A DNA stretch of 64,000 bases from Parabacteroides sp. PFB2-10 (GTDB lineage Bacteria > Bacteroidota > Bacteroidia > Bacteroidales > Tannerellaceae), in assembly GCF_029893085.1 (NCBI RefSeq), contig NZ_JARXWI010000008.1, forward strand, positions 148,857-212,856. The letters run 5' to 3'. The translations under genes were made by a program, and so were the position numbers. The stretch's first letter is position 1. Every line of letters begins with the position of its first letter. Shown in pieces: positions 18,269 to 26,235 of this stretch. The notes beneath the pieces are model-generated. The model searched no databases and was not told the origin of the DNA. It was given only the letters and a program-made list of their open reading frames with translations.

Positions 18269-19617
18269 TCCGGGATCTGCATATTATATTTCTCCAACCG
18301 CCTGTAGAGCGTTTGTCGGCTGATTCCTAAAGCAGTTGCAATCTTAGAGATATTGCTTCCATAGAGTTCGATGGCCCGCCCGATCATCTTCTTTTCCACT
18401 CTTTCGAGCGACTGCACGCTATTCTCTTCCACCTCTTTATTGACAGGAAGCTCCACATATTGCGCTTTGAAATCCTGGGCGGTGATAAGCGGCCTAGCGG
18501 AGATAAGTATTGTCCGTTCGACCAGATTCTTCAATTCACGTATATTACCCGGATAGGGTAGCTTTTTCAGGAATTCAATGGCGTCCGGAGCAACCTCTAC
18601 ATATTTAAGGCCGTTGCGACTGGCCTGCTGCCGGGCAAAATGATCTACTAATAAAGGAATATCATCCAGCCGTTCGCGCAGAGCCGGCACCCGGACGGTG
18701 ATCAGATTTATGCGATAAAACAAATCTTCCCGGAAGGTTCCTTGCGACACCATTTCCGCCAGGTTGCGGTTTGTTGCGCTGATGATGCGCACATCCACCT
18801 GCCGGGGCATGCTTTCTCCCAAGGGCTCAAAGGTCTGATCCTGCAGTACGCGCAATAGTTTTACCTGCGACACCATATCCAATTCCCCTATTTCATCGAG
18901 AAAAATCGTGCCTTTGTCTGCCATCTCGAAGCGCCCCGTACGGTCGTGATAGGCATCGGTGAAAGCCCCTTTCTTATGCCCGAACATTTCACTTTCAAAC
19001 AATGATTGGGAAATACCCCCCAGATTCACTTTCACAAAGGGCTTCTCTTTGCGCTGGCTGTTCTCGTGGATTGCTTCGGCAATCAATTCCTTTCCGGTTC
19101 CGCTCTCTCCGGTTATCAGGACGGAGGCATTGGTATGCGCAATGCGCGACACGGTTTGCAATACCTGTTTCAACAAAGGGGAATGACCGACAATCTTCGG
19201 ATGACGAAAAAGCGTTTCGCCGGAGAATTCATTTTCTTTCTTCTCCTCACGACTCAGATCGATGGCCGTACGGATAGTATTCAATAGAGCCAGATTGTTC
19301 CAGGGTTTGGTCACAAAGTCGAAAGCACCGGCTCGTATTCCTTTTACAGCCAGGTCGATCGATCCCCAGGCAGTGATCAGGATCACCGGCGTATCGGGGC
19401 AAAACACACGCACACGCGCCAACAACTCCAACCCCTCTTCTCCGGTGGTTGTCTTGGAGTAATTCATATCCATCAGGATCAGTTCAGGGCAGGTATGCCG
19501 CACAAAGTCAATTACCCCCTGCGGAGTTGTCTCTGTCGCCACTTCATATCCTGCCCGCTTTAAGACCAGCGTAAGCGAAGTCAAAACCGTTTTGTCGTCG
19601 TCGCAAATTAGAACCAT
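18265..19617 (-). CDS. Sigma-54-dependent response regulator (NtrC family)
   Basis: A 450-aa activator with a receiver domain (phospho-Asp50), an AAA+ domain with Walker A GESGTGKE (170-177), a sigma-54-contacting loop reading GAFTDA (217-222) instead of GAFTGA, Walker B TIFLDEIGE, and a C-terminal Fis-type helix-turn-helix. The N-terminus MVLICDDDKT has almost no residues before the acidic pocket, which supports ATG 19617. The -7 box lies only 4 nt upstream, which would make the mRNA leaderless. The likely targets are the neighbouring ABC genes and the PAP2 gene, by proximity. Confidence 0.93.
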   Translation of the reverse strand: MVLICDDDKTVLTSLTLVLKRAGYEVATETTPQGVIDFVRHTCPELILMDMNYSKTTTGEEGLELLARVRVFCPDTPVILITAWGSIDLAVKGIRAGAFDFVTKPWNNLALLNTIRTAIDLSREEKKENEFSGETLFRHPKIVGHSPLLKQVLQTVSRIAHTNASVLITGESGTGKELIAEAIHENSQRKEKPFVKVNLGGISQSLFESEMFGHKKGAFTDAYHDRTGRFEMADKGTIFLDEIGELDMVSQVKLLRVLQDQTFEPLGESMPRQVDVRIISATNRNLAEMVSQGTFREDLFYRINLITVRVPALRERLDDIPLLVDHFARQQASRNGLKYVEVAPDAIEFLKKLPYPGNIRELKNLVERTILISARPLITAQDFKAQYVELPVNKEVEENSVQSLERVEKKMIGRAIELYGSNISKIATALGISRQTLYRRLEKYNMQIPE

Positions 19618-19621
19618 AGAC

Positions 19622-19629
19622 CAAAGTTA
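19622..19629 (-). promoter_or_regulatory. -7 box for the response regulator-kinase pair
   Basis: The minus strand reads TAACTTTG, an exact consensus, with its downstream edge 4 nt from the start codon. Initiation would fall on or beside the A of the ATG. Confidence 0.5.
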
Positions 19630-19845
19630 ATTATGAATTATGAATTATGAATTATGAGACTGAGAAAATAATTGCTTTTTACCTTTGGCAAGCGATTTTT
19701 GATTTATAATTGCTTTACGCTTCGCTAAGCGATCTTCGAATCATAATTGCTTTACGCTTCGCTAAGCGATCTTCGATTCATAATTGCTTTACGCTTCGCT
19801 AAGCGATCTTCGATTCATAATTCATAATTCATAATTCATAATTTT
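19629..19845. repeat. Tandem 37-bp repeats inside an inverted simple repeat
   Basis: Four head-to-tail units of about 37 bp (19670-19707 diverged, 19708-19744, 19745-19781, 19782-19818) each contain the mini-palindrome CGCTTCGCTAAGCG. They are flanked by ATTATGA-type runs on the left (about 19629-19658) and their exact reverse complement on the right (about 19812-19843). The whole block could fold as one long stem. It fills the gap between the permease and regulator genes. A related, degraded block lies at 50395-50534. Confidence 0.85.
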
Positions 19846-19847
19846 TT

Positions 19848-21116
19848 TTATTCTTCCCTCAGCGCCTCTGCCGGTGGAACGGACACGGCTTGCCGGGCGG
19901 GATACCAGACGGCAAACAGGGAAACAACCGCCAGGAAGAGATAGGTGACAAAGTAATTGATGAAATCCTGTTCGATACCGGCGCCTATATAGTCACGCTG
20001 CGATTCAGGCAATCCGATCGCTTCCAGGAAATCGGTCTGCGCAATATTCAGGCAGATATTCACCGCCACGAAACTGGCGATAAACAATAATATCAGGGTT
20101 TCGCCAAACAACATACGCTTCACATTCTTTTTAGAGGCTCCCATGGAAATACGCGTACCGATCTCGCTACGGCGCGATTGCACCCGGTACCAGAACGTAC
20201 CGATAAGCCCCAGGAAGATATTGATTACCAGAAAGGAGGAAATCGCATAGATACTGTTCAGATTACCGGTAATGCCACTGTAATTGAGAATCATCTCTTT
20301 CCGTTTTTGCAAAGAAATGACCGAACTCAGGAAATAAGGTCCCAGATCGAGTTGTTCGCGCATCTCTTTGGTGAAGCGTTCGGCAAAATCTTTATCAGCA
20401 TGAGGTGACACACGTATCACAATCTCATCATTCAGATCTACCTGGCTAAGCGGATAATAAATACCGGGATCATAATATGAATAGGAACCCTCTTTCGTTG
20501 GATTCACCACACCGATTATCGGATATTCTCTCTTTTCATAGTCATTATAAAATGCTTTCATCTTCGAGAGTGGCAATTCCATCTTTTTCTTGTCTTCATC
20601 GGTGTATTCAAAACAGCCGTTGCGGTTTCCCGATACGATCACATTCCAGCTTTCTGCCTTGTCCTCCCAATTAAAAATACGTCCGCTCTCTAATTTCATC
20701 TTAAACACATCGAAGAATTCCGATGTAACATAACGTATCCGTGCACCTATCCAGATGGAGTCCGGAAGATATTGCATGGAACTCCGGGAGAGAGAGCCCA
20801 GATAGGGCGCTGCCGCGTTGGAAAAGGCGATATTCTCTACTCCGGGGTATTGCTTGACCCGATTGACAAAGGTCTGTATCAGTGCATTATGATCGGTTTC
20901 TTCGCCCTCCTGCGGTTCATATTGTGTTTTCCGTGACATCTGTATCTGATAGGTATGGTCAATATCGAAGCCTACTGGCTCGCTGTTGCTTCTGACGATA
21001 TAACTCAGGTAATCGCAACAAAACCAAAGAATACAGAAAACAACAATAAACTCCACCAAAATCCACCCGTTGGCTTTACGCTCGTTCCAGATTATTTTAC
21101 ATATATGACGTATCAT
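19848..21116 (-). CDS. ABC transporter permease (FtsX/MacB type)
   Basis: A 422-aa permease with one N-terminal membrane segment, a large extracytoplasmic MacB-like domain (about 50-270) and three C-terminal segments ending in the FtsX signature (IGTRISMGASKKNVKRML, then YPARQAVSVPPAEALREE). Such proteins use ATP for mechanotransmission or lipoprotein/peptide export rather than a classic transport channel. It starts 3 nt after the preceding permease gene and shares its ATPase at 22445-23113. It diverges strongly from the second permease, so they probably form a heterodimer. Confidence 0.9.
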   Translation of the reverse strand: MIRHICKIIWNERKANGWILVEFIVVFCILWFCCDYLSYIVRSNSEPVGFDIDHTYQIQMSRKTQYEPQEGEETDHNALIQTFVNRVKQYPGVENIAFSNAAAPYLGSLSRSSMQYLPDSIWIGARIRYVTSEFFDVFKMKLESGRIFNWEDKAESWNVIVSGNRNGCFEYTDEDKKKMELPLSKMKAFYNDYEKREYPIIGVVNPTKEGSYSYYDPGIYYPLSQVDLNDEIVIRVSPHADKDFAERFTKEMREQLDLGPYFLSSVISLQKRKEMILNYSGITGNLNSIYAISSFLVINIFLGLIGTFWYRVQSRRSEIGTRISMGASKKNVKRMLFGETLILLFIASFVAVNICLNIAQTDFLEAIGLPESQRDYIGAGIEQDFINYFVTYLFLAVVSLFAVWYPARQAVSVPPAEALREE

Positions 21117-21119
21117 AAT

Positions 21120-22376
21120 TTATTTATCATTTTGAGTAAGTGAATTGACTATATTCATACGCGAAGCCCGGTAGGCTGGTATTCCGGCCGAAAGAAGATT
21201 TAATAAAATACATACCACAACCACCGATAATAAAACAGGCCAGGAGATCAGCGCATTGAACGGAATAAAGCTATCTTCCGACACGCCGAGCAACCAATGT
21301 TTCATCCGATAGATAATTCCGTAGGACAACAACAGTCCGATCACTCCGCCTAATAGAGAGGTAATCAGGTTTTCAAAAAGCACCTGGATAAGGATAACAT
21401 GCCGCTTTGCCCCGAAGGCTTTCCGTACCCCGATCTCTTCCGTTCGTTTCCGCATGCGGGAAAGGCTCAAACCGGAAAGGTTGATGGCCGGAACCAATAG
21501 AAGAATCAGAAAAATAAATAACGATTTCCGCCGCGCTACCCGGATGATCTCTATTGCGCGTTCATTTTCGGAGGCCTGTTCCGACAGCCGGTAATCGGCA
21601 TGTTTTGCCGGACCCCGGAAGGTCAACACCTTGTTTTCATGCTGAGCGTCATATCTTTTTTCTGCTTCTCGTATCTCCCGATCCAACGCCGGCAAGTCTT
21701 CGTTGTTTTTTAATATATACAAAAGTGTGCCCACTCCCCGTTGTTGATAACCATCTATACTGCTGTAAGGAATCCAGAGATCGGAATTGGCCATATCATA
21801 TATTTTGGATACATCCTCTACAATCGCGACAACATGGTAGGGCACGGAATTCAAAAGCACCTCTTGACCGAGCGCTTTCTCTCCCTTAAACACCTCACGC
21901 GCGGTACTTTCCGACAATATCACCTGCTTTACGCCCGACTGCACCTCCTCTTCGCCCCAGGGTTTTCCTTCAACAAACCGGAAAGAATAGATTTTCCAAT
22001 AGTCCGCTCCGGTAGTGCGCATACCTAAATTCAGTGTTTCCGAATGTCCCTCCCGGCTTACCGACACACTACTCCAACTCGTAACGGTTGTGTACTCAGG
22101 CGTTTGAAGATCAGCCAGGTAATCCCTGTAGCGTTCGTAAGAAACTAAACCGGAGCCCCAGCTTCCTTTAACCGTATCACGTTCTACCGCTCTTGTTACA
22201 TAATAGGTTCGGTATCTGTTGGGTTCCGCCCCCAAACTGATGATTTTTATATTATCCGAAACAATAATCGCCATGATCATCATAATTGCCAAGGCTGTGC
22301 CTATGACGGCAATGGCACTGATGAACTTGTTTTGTTTCAGCATCTCTATGGCCTGTTTGTAATAAATCCGTAACAT
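21120..22376 (-). CDS. ABC transporter permease (FtsX/MacB type)
   Basis: A 418-aa permease with the same layout as its neighbour: an N-terminal membrane helix (about 20-40), a periplasmic domain, and three C-terminal helices. The FtsX motif reads RKRTEEIGVRKAFGAKRHVI, and the tail is PAYRASRMNIVNSLTQNDK. It lies between the ATPase gene (68 nt upstream, the gap filled by an AT-rich inverted repeat) and the second permease. No HlyD-type adaptor or TolC-like gene is nearby, which argues for a LolCDE- or FtsEX-like mode over tripartite efflux. Confidence 0.9.
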   Translation of the reverse strand: MLRIYYKQAIEMLKQNKFISAIAVIGTALAIMMIMAIIVSDNIKIISLGAEPNRYRTYYVTRAVERDTVKGSWGSGLVSYERYRDYLADLQTPEYTTVTSWSSVSVSREGHSETLNLGMRTTGADYWKIYSFRFVEGKPWGEEEVQSGVKQVILSESTAREVFKGEKALGQEVLLNSVPYHVVAIVEDVSKIYDMANSDLWIPYSSIDGYQQRGVGTLLYILKNNEDLPALDREIREAEKRYDAQHENKVLTFRGPAKHADYRLSEQASENERAIEIIRVARRKSLFIFLILLLVPAINLSGLSLSRMRKRTEEIGVRKAFGAKRHVILIQVLFENLITSLLGGVIGLLLSYGIIYRMKHWLLGVSEDSFIPFNALISWPVLLSVVVVCILLNLLSAGIPAYRASRMNIVNSLTQNDK

Positions 22377-22377
22377 A

Positions 22378-22444
22378 ATTGATAATTGTTAATTGATAAT
22401 TGATATTTTTTCATTCTCCATTGTCCATTGTCAATTATCAATTA
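22378..22444. repeat. AT-rich inverted simple repeat
   Basis: AATTGATAATTG-type runs at the left are answered by CAATTATCAATT at the right, about 30 bases apart. It is the same class of sequence that flanks the tandem block at 19629-19845 and opens the block at 50395. Confidence 0.7.
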
Positions 22445-23113
22445 TTATTCCACTCTGCGTCCATCAAAGAACCGCACAATGCGTTCGGTGGATTCGGCAA
22501 TATGTTCGTCGTGGGTCACCATCACGATGGTGGTTCCCTCTTGATTCAATTTAAACAATAGCTCCATGATCTCCCCCCCCATCCGGCTATCTAAGTTTCC
22601 GGTCGGCTCATCGGCCAGAATGATCTTTGGATTGCCGATAATGGCACGGGCAATGGCCACACGCTGGCTCTGTCCGCCCGAAAGTTGAGAGGGGAAATGG
22701 CGCATACGGTGCGAGAGTCCGACCTTTTCCAATACGGCTTTCGCCTTTTCGCGCCGCTCTCTATCGGAAGATTTCCGGTAGAGAAGGGGCAGTTCCACAT
22801 TATCTAATACATTCAATGAATTGATCAGATGAAAACTCTGGAAGACAAAGCCCAATGTTTCGTTACGAAATTCTGCCATTTCACCATCTTTCATGCCGGT
22901 AGTGTCCGTACCGTTGATCAATACACGCCCTTCGGCCGGCACATCCAATAGGCCCATCAGATTGAGCAATGTACTCTTTCCACATCCCGAAGGACCCATC
23001 ACAGAAAGGAACTCCTTCTCTTTCACCTCCAGGTTGACATTCTCCAAAGCGACCGTTTCGACCTCTTTGGTGCGGTATATTTTCGAAATACCTTCTAATT
23101 GTATAATTCCCAT
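22445..23113 (-). CDS. ABC transporter ATP-binding protein (LolD/MacB type)
   Basis: A 222-aa ATPase with Walker A GPSGCGKST (40-48), signature LSGGQSQRVAIARA, Walker B ILADEPTGNLD and the switch His in VMVTHDE. The subfamily pattern (LLNLMGLLD; PAEGRV) is that of LolD/MacB/FtsE-type ATPases serving FtsX-like permeases. It is the first gene of a minus-strand operon with the two permeases. The nearest promoter-like sequence is at 23500-23507, which predicts a leader of about 380 nt that contains a copy of the dispersed repeat. Confidence 0.93.
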   Translation of the reverse strand: MGIIQLEGISKIYRTKEVETVALENVNLEVKEKEFLSVMGPSGCGKSTLLNLMGLLDVPAEGRVLINGTDTTGMKDGEMAEFRNETLGFVFQSFHLINSLNVLDNVELPLLYRKSSDRERREKAKAVLEKVGLSHRMRHFPSQLSGGQSQRVAIARAIIGNPKIILADEPTGNLDSRMGGEIMELLFKLNQEGTTIVMVTHDEHIAESTERIVRFFDGRRVE

Positions 23114-23276
23114 ATCGTTGTTCGATTTTATTATCCATCAGCAAGCAAGGAGTATGCCAAAAATGATAAATCACTAAATACAAAACGATTACACAAAACA
23201 CCACTTGTCCGAATACGGACAAAACTGTCCACTGTATGGCTTTCAACCAAATGAACTGCCCCCCACAAAAGGATGC

Positions 23277-23480
23277 TTTTTTACGTTTACCTCAATAATG
23301 TAAACAAACGTTAAAACATCCATTTTCATCAAAACCCCCAATTTACGATTTGTAATTTCCGATGGAGTTTGCGCGCAAAAAAGAGGGACTTTGGAGACAA
23401 ACTCCCGGGAGAAACACTTTTTAACGTATGGATTTGTAAGTAAAATAGCCTTTTTGCTTACAATCGATATTTTAACATTT
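23277..23480 (-). repeat. Dispersed structured repeat (copy B)
   Basis: About 204 bp with all landmarks of the family: GTTTAC/GTAAAC arms near 23285-23304, the AATTTACGATTTGTAATTT segment, GCGCGCAAAAAAG, CTCCCGGGAG (23402-23411) and the 26-nt hairpin at 23436-23461. In the minus direction it reads towards the LolD-like gene and probably lies inside its leader. Part of the 611-bp gap 23114-23724, which holds this repeat, the shared promoter element and the terminator of the rhamnogalacturonan operon. Confidence 0.9.
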
Positions 23481-23499
23481 AAAAAAAAGAGACCTCTCT

Positions 23500-23552
23500 C
23501 AAATTCACGCAATTCTCATCGTTTTTTCAGCCGTGAAAAATAATTATCACCC
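23500..23552 (-). promoter_or_regulatory. Candidate promoter of the LolD/FtsX operon with shared 42-bp element
   Basis: The minus strand reads TGAATTTG (23500-23507, one mismatch to TAnnTTTG). Three bases upstream lies the 42-bp element 23511-23552, which is 39/42 identical to 16878-16919 in front of the PAP2 gene. Confidence 0.55.
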
Positions 23553-23648
23553 AAAGTATTCTATCGGCGATGAGCATGGACAGGACTGTCTTACACTTAA
23601 AAGGTTTACGCTATTGATCAATGAATGGATATCACTGGGGATGAAGCA

Positions 23649-23692
23649 AAAAAAACGCGGATGTCATCTGTTTTATTGATGCGACATCCGCG
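23649..23692 (-). terminator. Terminator of the rhamnogalacturonan operon
   Basis: Perfect arms CGCGGATGTC (23656-23665) and GACATCCGCG (23683-23692) are followed, on the minus strand, by a run of eight T. It lies just past the rhaM stop. Confidence 0.85.
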
Positions 23693-23724
23693 AAATTCGA
23701 CAAGATATGATTTTCCTTTTCTAT

Positions 23725-24039
23725 TTATTCCATCCGGAATACCTCCTGCAAAGGAATGGAGACCGGCGAATTGTCGGGGTTGGTATCCATGATATCGGCC
23801 ATATAGTCCCACCATTTCTGTACGATGGGATTGGTTCCCATATCCTGCGAACCGGCTTCACCTTTAACCTTCTGGCAGGCGAAGAGCAGATTGGTCTCTT
23901 TGTCCCAAAAAATAGAATAGTCGTATACGCCATTATCGGACAATAACTGCTGCAACTCAGGCCATATCTCCGCGTGTCTCTTCTCATACTCAGCCTCGCA
24001 GCCCGGTTTCAAATACATTTTGAATGCTTCTCTTCTCAT
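23725..24039 (-). CDS. rhaM: L-rhamnose mutarotase
   Basis: A 104-aa protein interconverting alpha- and beta-L-rhamnose. It shows the family residues: an early His in KRHAEIWPEL, the NGVYDYSIFWDKETNLLFA block and the C-terminal WWDYMADIM followed by a short tail. It is the last gene of the minus-strand operon, 8 nt after the GH105-CE12 gene. Rhamnose is one of the two backbone sugars of rhamnogalacturonan I, so the function fits the locus. No rhaA/B/D genes are nearby, so rhamnose catabolism must be encoded elsewhere. Confidence 0.95.
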   Translation of the reverse strand: MRREAFKMYLKPGCEAEYEKRHAEIWPELQQLLSDNGVYDYSIFWDKETNLLFACQKVKGEAGSQDMGTNPIVQKWWDYMADIMDTNPDNSPVSIPLQEVFRME

Positions 24040-24047
24040 GATTGTTT

Positions 24048-26225
24048 TTATTTAAGGTGAATATCTGCTTCGGTAAAGGTGCGATTGAAAGACTCCTGGA
24101 GGATATACTCTTTCAGATCGCAGTCGTTGAGCTGCATGATGCCTTCAGCCGCCGCTTTGGCATTGAGCAGGGCACCGTCGAAGCTGGTATGTACACGGTC
24201 TTTGAAATAATCGGCTGTCGCCTCTTGCCCTATCGCCTCAAATTTGAGAGCCACCAGGTCGTTCATATCTATGAATGCGACACCCTCCTGTTCGGCTACC
24301 TCACGCGACCATTTTGTGTAGGTCTCGCTACTGCGTATCATTTTGCCCTCTTTCCAGCTATTGCCCGGCGTGAGCGATAATACGATTACCTTCGCGCCGC
24401 GTGCCTTCGCCTGGCGAATATAGATACGCATGTAATGGCCAAAGGTAAACACCTCTTCCGGTCCGCCATGGCGGGCCATGATAAATGTTTCCGACTCTTC
24501 GCCGATCCCTTTCAGCGAAGCGCGGGCGCGTCCGGTATTGAAAGGGCCGCCATCGTTATGTCCGAATTGGATCAATAAGTAGTCGCCCGGTCGAATGCCA
24601 CTGAGCACCTTGTTCCATAGCCCTTCGGTGTAGAAGGTACGGCTGCTGCGTCCGCCCAGGGCGAAGTTTTCGACCGTGATGCGGTTGGTATCGAAAAACC
24701 ATTCGAAGAAATTGCCCCATCCCCATTGTCCGCCGTCACCTTTACCGCTGCCGTTTTTCATGGTAGAATCACCAATGGTAAAGACAACAGGCGTGTTCGC
24801 GTTGATACGGCTATTGCCGGCAGGCTGCTCGTTGCGTCCGACGCTGAAGATCGGTGCCGTCGTGGTCTGCTCGGTGGTATAGAATTGCACCGCGCTATCG
24901 TTCATCTTGGGGAACTGTTTCTTCAATAGATTGATCATCTCCGCACCGGCCCAGAGCACCGGTCCGTAGCCGTGAGCGGCATATACATTGACCGGACGGT
25001 AGTAATAGAATGCCGGATCGAATCCCATGCCCGTGCCTACACAGGTGCCTTCCACTTCGCCTTTGGAATTGATCTTGGTAGACACCGCATGCCATCCCAG
25101 TTGGGCTACCGGACCATAGGCGATCGGGTCGATCCATCCGTTGTTGATGCCGCGGGCGATGCAATAGACAAAAATAGCGGTAGCCGAGGTTTCTAAGTAA
25201 GAATCGTTGCGATCCAATAACTGATGCCAGAATCCTTCGCCGCTCTGACAGGCAGCAATGCCGCGGATATGCGCCCGGTATTGTTCCAGAACCGCCTGAT
25301 AGTCGGGGTGGCTCTTGGGAAGCACATCCAATACCTCTGTCAGGGTCAGGATAGCCCAGCCATTGGCACGCCCCCAGTGGAAAGCGGGATGGTCGGTCGA
25401 CGACTCTACCCAACCGTGGCGGTACAGCCCCTTTTCGGCAACAAACATACGCTGGGAGAATTGTTTTATCTGCCGCACGGCTTCGTTGAAGTATTTCATC
25501 TCCCCGGTCAGTTTGCCCATTTGCGCGATGGCCGGAACAGACATAAACATATCATCCAGCCAGAGGGTGTTCTTCTGCGGGCGGTTGCGCGCGAAGGTAC
25601 CGTCGTTCAGGCGGTACTCGTGGTACATGATATAATTGATGTAGTTGTCGATCACCGGGCGAAGATCCTGCGTGTTGCCTGCCAGTTGCGCCTTGATCAT
25701 AGCGGCGCACATGGCTCCTGCATCGTCGAGTGCATGAGGTGTAAGTAACGAACGCATCTGTCCGTCGATCACACCGTAATCATTCATCACCCGCCGGAAA
25801 TGGGGCGCTGTTTCGGCTAAGAGCGAGAAGCGTTTGTCGACATATTCCTGGTAGGCCTTGTTGCCGGTGGCTTCCGCGGCCGCCAGCATGGCAGCGTAGG
25901 TAACGCCCCATTCATAACTGGTCAGGCGGTAAAGCCCGCGTTCCAGGGTGGCGTTGGCATCCATCGTGGCATAGTCGGTGATCTCTTTGCCCGTCTCCTT
26001 ATGGATAACCCGGGGCGGGGTGGCCGCGTCTAAGTAGTGCAGTACGCGATCCATACTGCCTTCTATATCCGAGATGGAGAGCATGCCGTAGGGATTCTGA
26101 TAAGCCGGTTGTAATAGATGCAACGGCGTGTTCATGTCGTTTATGGCCGTCTCTTTTTTCTTTTGTGCCCCGGCGGGCATAAAAAAGAAGAGTAATAACA
26201 GGGTCGATAAAAGTCTTGTAAACAT
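24048..26225 (-). CDS. Fused GH105 unsaturated rhamnogalacturonyl hydrolase and CE12 acetylesterase
   Basis: A 725-aa exported protein joining two activities. Residues 1-20 are a signal peptide. About 40-435 form a GH105 (YteR-like) alpha/alpha barrel with the acidic motif LWLDDMFMSVP (Asp224/225) and HWGRANGW. About 478-700 form an SGNH esterase of family CE12 with G485-D-S487, Gly524 in ALGGRS, G555-H-N-D and D676-R-V-H679. The enzyme would remove the unsaturated galacturonyl end left by the lyase and also deacetylate rhamnogalacturonan. Both active sites look intact. It lies between the PL11 gene and rhaM with gaps of 8-10 nt. Confidence 0.93.
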   Translation of the reverse strand: MFTRLLSTLLLLFFFMPAGAQKKKETAINDMNTPLHLLQPAYQNPYGMLSISDIEGSMDRVLHYLDAATPPRVIHKETGKEITDYATMDANATLERGLYRLTSYEWGVTYAAMLAAAEATGNKAYQEYVDKRFSLLAETAPHFRRVMNDYGVIDGQMRSLLTPHALDDAGAMCAAMIKAQLAGNTQDLRPVIDNYINYIMYHEYRLNDGTFARNRPQKNTLWLDDMFMSVPAIAQMGKLTGEMKYFNEAVRQIKQFSQRMFVAEKGLYRHGWVESSTDHPAFHWGRANGWAILTLTEVLDVLPKSHPDYQAVLEQYRAHIRGIAACQSGEGFWHQLLDRNDSYLETSATAIFVYCIARGINNGWIDPIAYGPVAQLGWHAVSTKINSKGEVEGTCVGTGMGFDPAFYYYRPVNVYAAHGYGPVLWAGAEMINLLKKQFPKMNDSAVQFYTTEQTTTAPIFSVGRNEQPAGNSRINANTPVVFTIGDSTMKNGSGKGDGGQWGWGNFFEWFFDTNRITVENFALGGRSSRTFYTEGLWNKVLSGIRPGDYLLIQFGHNDGGPFNTGRARASLKGIGEESETFIMARHGGPEEVFTFGHYMRIYIRQAKARGAKVIVLSLTPGNSWKEGKMIRSSETYTKWSREVAEQEGVAFIDMNDLVALKFEAIGQEATADYFKDRVHTSFDGALLNAKAAAEGIMQLNDCDLKEYILQESFNRTFTEADIHLK

Positions 26226-26235
26226 ATACGTTTAT

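Noticed and set aside
19629..19845. CRISPR-like array
   Set aside because: The four 37-bp units are directly abutting with no spacers and are accompanied by simple repeats. No cas gene is near.
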